Assembly (NCBI GenBank): GCA_001898165.1
Contig: MKTD01000028.1
Coordinates: 124,001 to 188,000, forward strand
Origin: Bacteroidia bacterium 43-41
Lineage (GTDB): Bacteria; Bacteroidota; Bacteroidia; Bacteroidales; Dysgonomonadaceae
Direction: 5' to 3'
Length of the DNA: 64,000 bases
Below, one piece after another: positions 38,392 through 45,136 of this stretch. How positions within the stretch are numbered: the first letter of the stretch is position 1; every line of letters starts with the position of its first letter. The translations under genes were made by a program, and so were the position numbers. The notes below the pieces were generated by a model that saw only the letters and a program-made list of their open reading frames with translations, searched no databases and was not told where the DNA came from.

Positions 38392-38512
38392 CAGTAATGA
38401 GTCCGCTTGAATAAGTCTTATTTTATCGAAAATGAATAAAAATCAATTGAAAATAAGATTATTACAAAACACATTTTCTGTATTTTGGACTTTTTAAGGC
38501 AGACTCAGTAAT
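38392..38512. mobile_element. MITE-like element with direct-repeat flanks
   Basis: CAGTAAT at 38392-38398 and again at 38506-38512 flank about 107 bases. The ends are imperfect inverted repeats (GAGTCCGCTT at the left, AAGGCAGACT at the right), and an inner inverted repeat is TCTTATTTT (38416-38424) with AAAATAAGA (38450-38458). There is no transposase. The structure suits a miniature inverted-repeat element or the joined ends of a deleted insertion sequence. Confidence 0.5.
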
Positions 38513-38736
38513 CAATCTTTTTAATATTGTTCTTATTGACAAAAAACCTCTACCATTTTCAAAGATACCTCTCTTACACTGGAAAGATTATTGTGACATT
38601 GAGTTTAAAGAACCTTGTGAAATGACATAACCAAAAATATCAGAAACTGTATAAATTTTTTCATCGGCTGTTTTTTCGAAATTTTATGATGTTGTGAAAA
38701 TCTTTTCACAAAAAAATGATTTTTCTGCGATTCTTT
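38513..38736. other. AT-rich non-coding stretch
   Basis: No coding frame is supported. A 9-bp inverted repeat TTGTGAAAA/TTTTCACAA with a two-base spacer lies near 38690-38712 and is followed by A residues, so it is a symmetric site rather than a plus-strand terminator. Confidence 0.5.
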
Positions 38737-38766
38737 TTGCCAAAACAAAATTTATGTCTAATTTTA
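38737..38766 (+). promoter_or_regulatory. Candidate promoter of the GG-leader peptide gene
   Basis: TTG at 38737-38739 and TAATTTTA at 38759-38766 (seven of eight bases of TAnnTTTG) are separated by 19 bases, the standard Bacteroidetes spacing. Transcription would start shortly before the TTG start codon at 38791. Confidence 0.5.
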
Positions 38767-38790
38767 AAAAAATTTAAATTATAAAAAAAG

Positions 38791-38946
38791 TTGAATTTTG
38801 AGCAGATGGAAAACCTGCAAGGTGGATGGACAATTGGACAACACATCGGTTGTGGTTTATTGGGAGCCGTTGCGAGTGGCTTTAGTGGAGGATGGCTCGG
38901 TCCTACTGCATATATTGGATGCCTTTTGACTATTGCTGAGTACTAA
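38791..38946 (+). CDS. Double-glycine-leader bacteriocin-like peptide precursor
   Basis: A 51-codon reading frame from TTG 38791, or 46 from ATG 38806. The leader reads MNFEQMENLQGG, with hydrophobic residues at -4 (Leu), -7 (Met) and -12 (start) and Gly-Gly at -2/-1: the pattern cleaved by C39-peptidase ABC exporters. The predicted mature peptide has 39 residues: it starts WTIGQHIGCG, continues with a Gly/Ala/Ser-rich core (LLGAVASGFSGG) and ends IGCLLTIAEY. It has two cysteines (9 and 32), no lysine or arginine, and GxxxG-like small-residue spacing as in two-peptide/class II bacteriocins. A well-spaced promoter lies just upstream. No C39 transporter or clear immunity gene is in the window. 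The non-AUG start is the main doubt. Confidence 0.65.
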   Translation: MNFEQMENLQGGWTIGQHIGCGLLGAVASGFSGGWLGPTAYIGCLLTIAEY

Positions 38947-39026
38947 TGTATTGTTTGGTTTCAGAGAATGGAGAAAGACTTTATTCCTTGAAACGGGAGT
39001 ATTCCATGAACTGTGTAAGTTGGTAA
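38946..39026 (+). CDS. Possible 26-residue coupled micro-ORF downstream of the peptide gene
   Basis: An ATG overlaps the stop of the GG-leader gene (TAATG, 38944-38948) and opens a 26-codon frame, MYCLVSENGERLYSLKREYS plus MNCVSW. It has no leader or membrane segment. The overlap suggests coupled translation, but its 3' part lies in a region that looks like structured RNA, so coincidence is likely. Confidence 0.25.
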   Translation: MYCLVSENGERLYSLKREYSMNCVSW

Positions 39027-39100
39027 TCTGAAGGGTTCAAGTCCGGCTACAAGCCAAAAGATGGTGTTAGCTGAAAACTCGTCAACTCCCTAAGCCAGAA
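38980..39100 (+). ncRNA. Structured-RNA-like remnant, possibly group II intron derived
   Basis: A GC-richer block in AT-rich surroundings with several complementary segments: GGCT-ACA-AGCC hairpin (39045-39055), GTTG (39019-39022) with CAAC (39083-39086), GGGAG (38995-38999) with CTCCC (39086-39090), and CTTGAA (38987-38992) with TTCAAG (39036-39041). Not all can form at once. The style recalls domain I of bacterial group II introns, but no reverse transcriptase or domain V was found, so the identity is a guess. Confidence 0.3.
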
Positions 39101-39104
39101 TCAT

Positions 39105-40023
39105 TGTTGTCAAAAATTAAACCAACCATTAATTATTCCTATTTATCAGATTAACAACCACTTTCACCATTACGTCTTTCTCTTCTGTCCGGCTTTCGGC
39201 AATCATAAGAGTAAGTGCAACAAGAGTATTATTTTCTATGAGTTTTGTCCCATCTGCTTTATATAGTATCCCGTTTTTCTCCAGAAACCAAAGGAAGAGA
39301 AAAGCCGCTATTCGTTTGTTCCCATCGCTGAAAGAATGGTTTTTAGTTACTAAATAGAGTAACATCGCACCTTTTTCCTCTACGCTGGGATAGAGGTCTT
39401 GTCCGTCAAAGGTTTGGTATATGGTATTAATGGAACTTTTGAACGACTGGTCTTTCTCGTTTCCAAACAGGTCACCTGTAGCAAGCCGGTTACTTCATCA
39501 GCAGATAGTTCTTTTGATTGTAGCACATTTGATAATAATTTGACAGTTTGTTTTAGATCACTATATTGCTGCAACTTGATATTCTCATTTACAACGTAAC
39601 CTTTAACAAGATATTCTTTCAGAGTCTTGTTTGCCCATGTGCGAAATTGGATGCCACGTTTAGAATTGACCCGATATCCTACTGATATGATCATATCTAA
39701 GTTATAATAAGATATGGTACGGGATACTTCTCTATCTCCTTCCTTTTGAACTTGTGCAAATTTTGCACAAGTTGAATTTTCTTCCAATTCCTCCGATTTA
39801 TACATGTTTCTGATATGTCTTGAAATAGATGTTCTATCTGTGCTGAAAAGATCAGCCATCTGGTATTGATCCAGCCATACCGTTTCATTTTCAAGTCTTA
39901 CGTCCAGATTTGTGCTTCCGTCTGGAGCTTTGTATATCACAATTTCTCCTTTATCCATAATTCCATGTTATTTTGTTTCGGCAGTGTCACCACTTTTTAT
40001 TTCAAACTCATTTTATTTGGCGG
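39105..40023. repeat. Long direct repeat, copy 1 (RhuM-Fic unit, deleted)
   Basis: This segment and 42406-43467 share nearly identical 3' flanks (TTAAACCAACCATTAATTAT), gene 3' halves and 5' flanks (TTGTTTCGGCAGTGTCACCA, written on the plus strand). They differ in the part encoding about the first 90-100 residues, and by a 154-base deletion in this copy. Confidence 0.9.
39129..39958 (-). pseudogene. RhuM-Fic family gene, inactivated by internal deletion
   Basis: The N-terminal frame (39958 down to 39380) encodes a RhuM-type DNA-binding region (EIVIYKAPDGSTNLDVRLEN ... MADLFSTDRTSISRHIRNMY) through ELSADEVTGLLQV and then runs into unrelated sequence. The Fic/Doc part (HSFSDGNKRIAAFLF) survives in another frame at 39365-39129. 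Compared with the intact copy at 42430-43404, 154 bases are missing between two TCAC-containing sites (here joined at 39472), which shifts the frame. The N-terminal DNA-binding half differs strongly from the intact copy, while the C-terminal half is almost the same. Confidence 0.9.
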
Positions 40024-40059
40024 TGTATGAAGAGAGTAGTTCACTCTCCTTCAAACACC
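40022..40059. other. Long hairpin at the edge of repeat copy 1
   Basis: GGTGT/ACACC, TGAAG/CTTCA and AGAGT/ACTCT pair in register around an AGTTC loop with one mismatch and one bulged C. There is no T-tract on either side. It may be a transcription end point for the CPBP gene on the minus strand or a recombination scar. Confidence 0.5.
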
Positions 40060-40168
40060 TTCAAATATAGAACTATTATTTTACAAATCCTATTCTAAAA
40101 TACGATGACAAAGTTGCAATTCAACAAGACTATGTTAATAATGGATGTATCATCAGGGTGAAAAATCA

Positions 40169-40879
40169 TCATCTCGAAATCAACATCTGAAATAAATTCC
40201 ATGAAGTATGAAAGACTATAGCATGTGCCAGACCATGTTTGATTCTGATATAGCTGAGAGTCATGCTTATATAAAAGAAAACAGACATGATTAGTATGTA
40301 GAAAGACAATTGAGACAAATGAAATGGAAAATAATTAGGCAGATGCAATACCGAGAAAACTATTGCAACAAGATAGACAATTTGATTGTAATATCTTTCT
40401 TTTAAAAAACTCACATGCTTTTGTGTTATTTTTCTCCCTACGGTAAAGTATAAAATCATAAGAGGAACAACTCTAAAGATTAAATTCACAATATATTGAC
40501 TATCAAACTTGGCAGGGAAAATAGTTCCACCGGTGACCAGAAAAAGTACCATAAACAAAGAGAAGACAAAACTGTTTCTTTCGAAATTCAGTCCCATCCT
40601 AAACGTAATCTCCTCATAGGCCGGACCTATTAATATTATCCACAGATAGGCTAAAGGCATTTTATTGACATACTCTTTCAAGTTATTGGCGTAATTGTCA
40701 GGAAATGAAAATCCGGAAGAAGGATCCAATATAAAAGAAATTAGAGAATAGACCACTCCACTTACAAATATAACCGCCAATAGTTTGAAAAAGAGCAATG
40801 GGAAATTCTTCCAAAAAGAATTCCCATTGCTTTCCTCTTTAATTAAGGTTGATGGATTTTTAATATAGTTAAAAATCAT
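40169..40879 (-). CDS. CPBP family intramembrane metalloprotease
   Basis: A 236-residue membrane protein of the CAAX-protease/bacteriocin-processing (CPBP, Abi) family with about seven or eight hydrophobic helices. The three motifs are present: EEITFR (EExxxR), FSVLHLPN (FxxxH) and AHAIVFHTSWN. Relatives in Gram-positive bacteria give immunity to, or process, double-glycine bacteriocins. A longer start at 40948 would overlap the ATPase gene; ATG 40879 avoids this and begins MIFNYIKNPSTLI. Its placement 1.2 kb from the bacteriocin-like gene is suggestive only. Confidence 0.85.
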   Translation of the reverse strand: MIFNYIKNPSTLIKEESNGNSFWKNFPLLFFKLLAVIFVSGVVYSLISFILDPSSGFSFPDNYANNLKEYVNKMPLAYLWIILIGPAYEEITFRMGLNFERNSFVFSLFMVLFLVTGGTIFPAKFDSQYIVNLIFRVVPLMILYFTVGRKITQKHVSFLKERYYNQIVYLVAIVFSVLHLPNYFPFHLSQLSFYILIMSVFFYISMTLSYIRIKHGLAHAIVFHTSWNLFQMLISR

Positions 40880-40907
40880 AGTGAAATCACAGGATAATAT
40901 TTTTAAA

Positions 40908-42212
40908 TCAGTTATTCTGCAACAACCACTTCCAAGCTGGAAGAACATTTATCTGCTTGCCTTCCCTGGTTATTACACTCTCCTCATCCTTTGTGACAAT
41001 AAAAAGATTGTCGCACCGGGTTGAAAGTGAAGCCTCTAAAATGCCCGCAATCTCTCTTTCACGAGTGTTTTCGTCAAACATATCCCAAGTGACCTGTATG
41101 AGCTGCATTACACTATCATTACGCTGGAATACAAAATCACATTCACCGTCACCTTGATAATAAGAAATCTTGTCCGACGATAGTTTTGTCCGGTTCAGTT
41201 GCATGAAAACCGTATTCTCAAGATTCTTTCCGTTATCATTGCTTTGCGGTATAAGTATTGCTCCCCGCAGACCGTTATCGATGCAGTAATATTTATAGAG
41301 TGAATTTTGTTCCTTTATCAAAGAACGGCTATACTTGGGAATACGTACAAACATAAAGATATCACATATATAGTTTACCCAAAGGTATAAATCATCCTTG
41401 CCCACTTTCAAGCCCTGGGATTTGATATCCTTGTATATGGCATTGATGGATGTGGGTTTAGTCAGGTTTGCCATGATACGTTTTACAAAATATCTTACCA
41501 CACTTATATTGGATATTTTGTAGTGCTCAGCCAAATCTTTCAGTAACATCGTATCAAAGTAACCATGCAACAGCTTTAATTGCTCCGACTTGAAGGCTGT
41601 CAACACAACTTCAGGAAATGCACTTTCCTGGTTATATGCCTCAAATGCACTCCTCAACCTTGCCCAGTCCTGTTCCAGGTAGCTGTTTGTGCTGATTCCT
41701 TTAAAACGGCAATACTCGTTGAATGAAAGCGGATGCATTTCATATTCGAGCGGGTAACCTCTCAAGGCCGAACTCAATTCCGTAGAAAGCATCGTGGCAT
41801 TGCTTCCACACACATAGATATTTTTGCAATAGGACTTATAAATCCGCAGTACAAAATATTCCCAGTCTTTAATGAGCTGGATTTCATCAAAAAACATATG
41901 TACATCTCTGATGGGTGTGTCCGGAAACATTTCCATATAGGAAGCGATGACCTCATCCAACTCTTCAGATGCCAAACTTTTCAAACGCTCATCATCGAAA
42001 CCTAACCACAGAATATTCTCCCGTGGCACACCGCTCTGCACAAGAGCGTTGATGACAATCTCCATCAAAGTGGATTTACCGCAACGGCGTACACCCGGGA
42101 TGGTGATAATTTTTTTGCGACCTATCGGCAACTTTATATCACGCTCAATAACATTGAACGGAATTTCACTCTGTTTGAGAGCAATTAGAGACTTGATAAC
42201 ATCTTTCCTCAT
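40908..42212 (-). CDS. AAA ATPase with DUF4143 (PD-(D/E)XK-like) domain
   Basis: A 434-residue protein of the large prokaryotic ATP-binding family. Walker A is GVRRCGKSTLMEI near residue 40, and Walker B is VHMFFDEIQLIKDWE. The arginine-sensor region is AMLSTELSSALRGYPLEYEMHPLSFNEYC. The C-terminal DUF4143 part includes ENTVFMQLNR and the nuclease-like GDGECDFVFQRNDSVMQLIQV. These genes are frequent in accessory regions; their role is unproven. The CPBP gene follows on the same strand after 28 bases. Confidence 0.9.
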   Translation of the reverse strand: MRKDVIKSLIALKQSEIPFNVIERDIKLPIGRKKIITIPGVRRCGKSTLMEIVINALVQSGVPRENILWLGFDDERLKSLASEELDEVIASYMEMFPDTPIRDVHMFFDEIQLIKDWEYFVLRIYKSYCKNIYVCGSNATMLSTELSSALRGYPLEYEMHPLSFNEYCRFKGISTNSYLEQDWARLRSAFEAYNQESAFPEVVLTAFKSEQLKLLHGYFDTMLLKDLAEHYKISNISVVRYFVKRIMANLTKPTSINAIYKDIKSQGLKVGKDDLYLWVNYICDIFMFVRIPKYSRSLIKEQNSLYKYYCIDNGLRGAILIPQSNDNGKNLENTVFMQLNRTKLSSDKISYYQGDGECDFVFQRNDSVMQLIQVTWDMFDENTREREIAGILEASLSTRCDNLFIVTKDEESVITREGKQINVLPAWKWLLQNN

Positions 42213-42405
42213 AGCCTTTCCTGAATTTCAGGACAAAAATACAATTTCTTTCCTAAATAAAAGGAAATGGGGTCAATATTTTTATCATCAAAGGGATAAA
42301 AGTCAGAATACAATACACAATAGATGAGAATATCCAATCTGACAACCAACAGGGTAATTTAATAGAAAATGTGGGTTTTGAAAAACCACTAATTTGTAGC
42401 GACAG

Positions 42406-43467
42406 TGTTGTTAAAAATTAAACCAACCATTAATTATTCTTATTTATCAGATTAACAACCACTTTCACCATTACGTCTTTCTCTTCTGTCCGGCTTTCGG
42501 CAATCATAAGAGTAAGGGCCACAAGAGTATTATTTTCTATGAGTTTTGTCCCATCTGCTCTATATAGTATCCCGTTTTTTTCCAGAAACCAAAGGAAGAG
42601 AAAAGCCGCTATTCGTTTGTTCCCATCACTGAAAGAATGGTTCTTAGTTACTAAATAGAGTAACATCGCACCTTTTTCCTCTACGCTGGGATAGAGGTCT
42701 TGTCCGTCAAAGGTTTGGTATATGGTATTAATGGAACTTTTGAACGACTGGTCTTTCTCGTTTCCAAACAGGTCACTTCCTCCAAACTTATTTCTAAGAT
42801 AGTCAATAGCCTCCATCGCACTCTCATAAGTCGCTCGGAAGGACTCTTTGGGAGTAGTTTGTTCTACGGTTAATTTCTGATAGTCGTATCTGTCCAATGT
42901 ATCCAATGCGTACGTATAGTCACTGATCACTTGTAACAATCCGGTTGCTTCATCAGCCGACAGTTCTTTGGACTGTAGCACATTTGATAATAATTTGACA
43001 GTTTGTTTTAGATCATTGTATTGCTGCAACTTGATATTCTCATTTACAACGTAACCCTTAACAAGATATTCTTTCAGTATCTTGTTAGCCCAGATTCGGA
43101 ATTGGGTTGCGTACTGCGAGTTCACACGATAACCAATAGATATAATGGCATCTAAATTATAAAATTTAGTCCGATATACTTTACCGTCACTTGCAGTATG
43201 TTCCAAAATGGAACTAACTGAATTTTCATCCAACTCTCCAGATGTGAATATGTTTCCCAAATGTTTTGTTATTGCGGGTCGCTTCGTTCCAAATAACTCT
43301 GCGATTTGCTTTTGGGTTAGCCACACTGTTTCTTTTTCTAATCTCACCTCCAAACTAGCCCCACCATCGGGAGTTTGGTATAATACTATTTTATCTTGAT
43401 CCATAATTCTATGTTATTTTGTTTCGGCAGTGTCACCACTTTTTATTTCAAACTCATTTTATTTGCG
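42406..43467. repeat. Long direct repeat, copy 2 (intact RhuM-Fic unit)
   Basis: This is the undeleted partner of 39105-40023, in the same orientation. The two copies bracket the CPBP and ATPase genes, so recombination between them would delete or excise both. The flanks and 3' half are near-identical; the 5' part of the gene is diverged. Confidence 0.9.
42430..43404 (-). CDS. RhuM family DNA-binding protein fused to a Fic/Doc domain
   Basis: A 324-residue protein. Residues 1 to about 110 form the RhuM-type region: DKIVLYQTPDGGASLEVRLEKETVWLTQKQIAELFGTKRPAITKHLGNIF resembles a helix-turn-helix, and YNLDAIISIGYRVNS is the family signature. The C-terminal part is Fic/Doc: LLYLVTKNHSFSDGNKRIAAFLF fits HxFx[D/E]GNKR with the catalytic histidine and phosphate-anchor residues present. 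Fic enzymes AMPylate or phosphorylate proteins. Function of RhuM-Fic fusions is not established; toxin or phage-related regulation is the usual suggestion. Confidence 0.9.
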   Translation of the reverse strand: MDQDKIVLYQTPDGGASLEVRLEKETVWLTQKQIAELFGTKRPAITKHLGNIFTSGELDENSVSSILEHTASDGKVYRTKFYNLDAIISIGYRVNSQYATQFRIWANKILKEYLVKGYVVNENIKLQQYNDLKQTVKLLSNVLQSKELSADEATGLLQVISDYTYALDTLDRYDYQKLTVEQTTPKESFRATYESAMEAIDYLRNKFGGSDLFGNEKDQSFKSSINTIYQTFDGQDLYPSVEEKGAMLLYLVTKNHSFSDGNKRIAAFLFLWFLEKNGILYRADGTKLIENNTLVALTLMIAESRTEEKDVMVKVVVNLINKNN

Positions 43468-43735
43468 GATTCTCTTTTCTTTGAACTCACCAACTCCGCA
43501 TAAACTTGAGTTGTGGCGAAAGCAATGATTTCATCCCATGTTAGATTGAGCACATCACTAATCTGCAAACCTGTCGGGTAGGAAAAGCCAAAAAGTCATT
43601 TACGTTTTCCTTAATCCGTTTACCCCTGAATGCAATTTTCAATAATCCGCGGAAAGTAGAGAAATGTCCGGCAGCCGAATTACGAGCTATCTTCATCTTT
43701 GGGCGATACAACCTCTTAAACAGCTGATTGCCGGA
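43465..43735 (-). pseudogene. Tyrosine recombinase (integrase) remnant
   Basis: On the minus strand the fragment ARNSAAGHFSTFRGLLKIAF followed by RGKRIKENVNDF is the end of an integrase core-binding domain. A shifted frame then gives TGLQISDVLNLTWDEI, the start of the catalytic domain where most enzymes have TGLRxSD; the catalytic arginine is glutamine here. The joining region and the rest of the catalytic domain are missing. It lies directly next to mnmE and marks an old integration event. Confidence 0.75.
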
Positions 43736-43738
43736 TAT

Positions 43739-45124
43739 TTATTTCCCGATACAGAACTTACTGAAAATGTTTTTTAAAATCTCATCGGTGGATATTTGTC
43801 CGGTTATTTCTCCAAGGTAGAACATACACTCGCGGATATCTTGCGATATAAAATCGCTGGAAACACCGATCTCCAGCCCTTCCTTCACCCGGCGGACAGC
43901 ATCCAGCGCTTTTACCAATGCCTCGTAATGACGCAGGTTGGTTACAACTACATCGTTTTCGCCTATTTGCGGGATATCTGCTGCTTTTAACAGCAGCTGC
44001 TGCAGGACATCGGTATTCTGTCGTTTTTTTGCCGATATCACTATGCGTTCGGCTTTGAGTTCCGACAGGATATTTTGTTTTTCCGCCCGTTCGGCATCCG
44101 ATACCAGATCGGATTTATTGAATACCAGCAATACGTGCTTGTCGGCAAGTTTGGGAACAATGGATTCGGCAAGCGATTCTATTTTCTCCACAGGAGTGGC
44201 CAGGTCAATCATCCACAGCACGATGCCCGCTTGTTCAATTTTTTGAAACGTGCGCTCGATTCCCATCGTTTCAATGGTATCGGTAGTGTGGCGGATACCG
44301 GCGGTATCTATAAACCGGAAAGAGATCCCGTTGATATTTACGGTGTCTTCAATCACATCGCGCGTGGTGCCGTGGATATCGGAAACGATGGCTTTCTCTT
44401 CGTTCAACAGCAAGTTCAGCAATGTGGATTTCCCGGCATTGGTTTCTCCGATAATGGCAACGGGAATACCGTTTTTAATCACATTTCCCAATTGAAATGA
44501 ATTGGCCAGCTTATCGATCTCATGTTCAATCTCTTCCGTCAGTTCGTAAAGTTTCTGCCGATTGGCAAACTCAACATCCTCTTCCGAGAAATCAAGTTCG
44601 AGTTCAACTAACGACACAAATTGCACCAACCTATCCCGCAGTTCCGTCAGTTTTTCGGCAAAGCCGCCACGCATCTGATTCATGGCCACACGGTGCGAAG
44701 CCTGTGACGCGGAAGCAATCAGATCGGCTACCGCTTCGGCCTGGCTCAGGTCGAACTTGCCGTTCCCGAACGCGCGGCGTGTGAACTCCCCTGCCTGTGC
44801 CAAACGAATACCTTGGGCAATCAGCGCCTCCACAATCTTCTGCTGGATATATACCGAGCCGTGACACGAAATTTCCACGCTCTCCTCACCCGTAAACGAA
44901 TGTGGAGCGCGAAAAACGGTTGTGAGCACCTCATCTATAACCTCGTTGTTGAACACGATCTGTCCGAAATGGGTTGTATTTGCCCTTGCCGTCACCAGTT
45001 TTTTGCCGGATGGTGAAACAAAAAGTTTGTCAACTACAGCGGTACATCCTTCTCCCGACAAGCGGATAACGGCTATCGCCCCCATTCCGGGCGGAGTGGA
45101 AATGGCACAGATAATATCGTTCAT
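43739..45124 (-). CDS. mnmE: tRNA modification GTPase MnmE
   Basis: A 461-residue protein with all MnmE parts: N-terminal folate-binding domain (DIICAISTPPGMGAIAVIRLSG ... SFTGEESVEISCHGS), helical domain, and an inserted G domain with G1 GETNAGKS, G2/G3 TTRDV and DTAG, and G4 NKSD. The C-terminal FCIGK supplies the essential cysteine. With MnmG it installs the 5-(carboxymethyl)aminomethyl group on wobble uridine of several tRNAs. A start at 45133 would add three residues. It converges on the integrase relic and accessory island. Confidence 0.97.
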   Translation of the reverse strand: MNDIICAISTPPGMGAIAVIRLSGEGCTAVVDKLFVSPSGKKLVTARANTTHFGQIVFNNEVIDEVLTTVFRAPHSFTGEESVEISCHGSVYIQQKIVEALIAQGIRLAQAGEFTRRAFGNGKFDLSQAEAVADLIASASQASHRVAMNQMRGGFAEKLTELRDRLVQFVSLVELELDFSEEDVEFANRQKLYELTEEIEHEIDKLANSFQLGNVIKNGIPVAIIGETNAGKSTLLNLLLNEEKAIVSDIHGTTRDVIEDTVNINGISFRFIDTAGIRHTTDTIETMGIERTFQKIEQAGIVLWMIDLATPVEKIESLAESIVPKLADKHVLLVFNKSDLVSDAERAEKQNILSELKAERIVISAKKRQNTDVLQQLLLKAADIPQIGENDVVVTNLRHYEALVKALDAVRRVKEGLEIGVSSDFISQDIRECMFYLGEITGQISTDEILKNIFSKFCIGK

Positions 45125-45136
45125 ATAAGTCATGAG

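Noticed and set aside
39034-39044. GGTTCAAGTCC, like a tRNA T-loop
   Set aside because: The stems needed for a T-arm, anticodon arm and acceptor stem do not pair around it, so it is not a tRNA gene.
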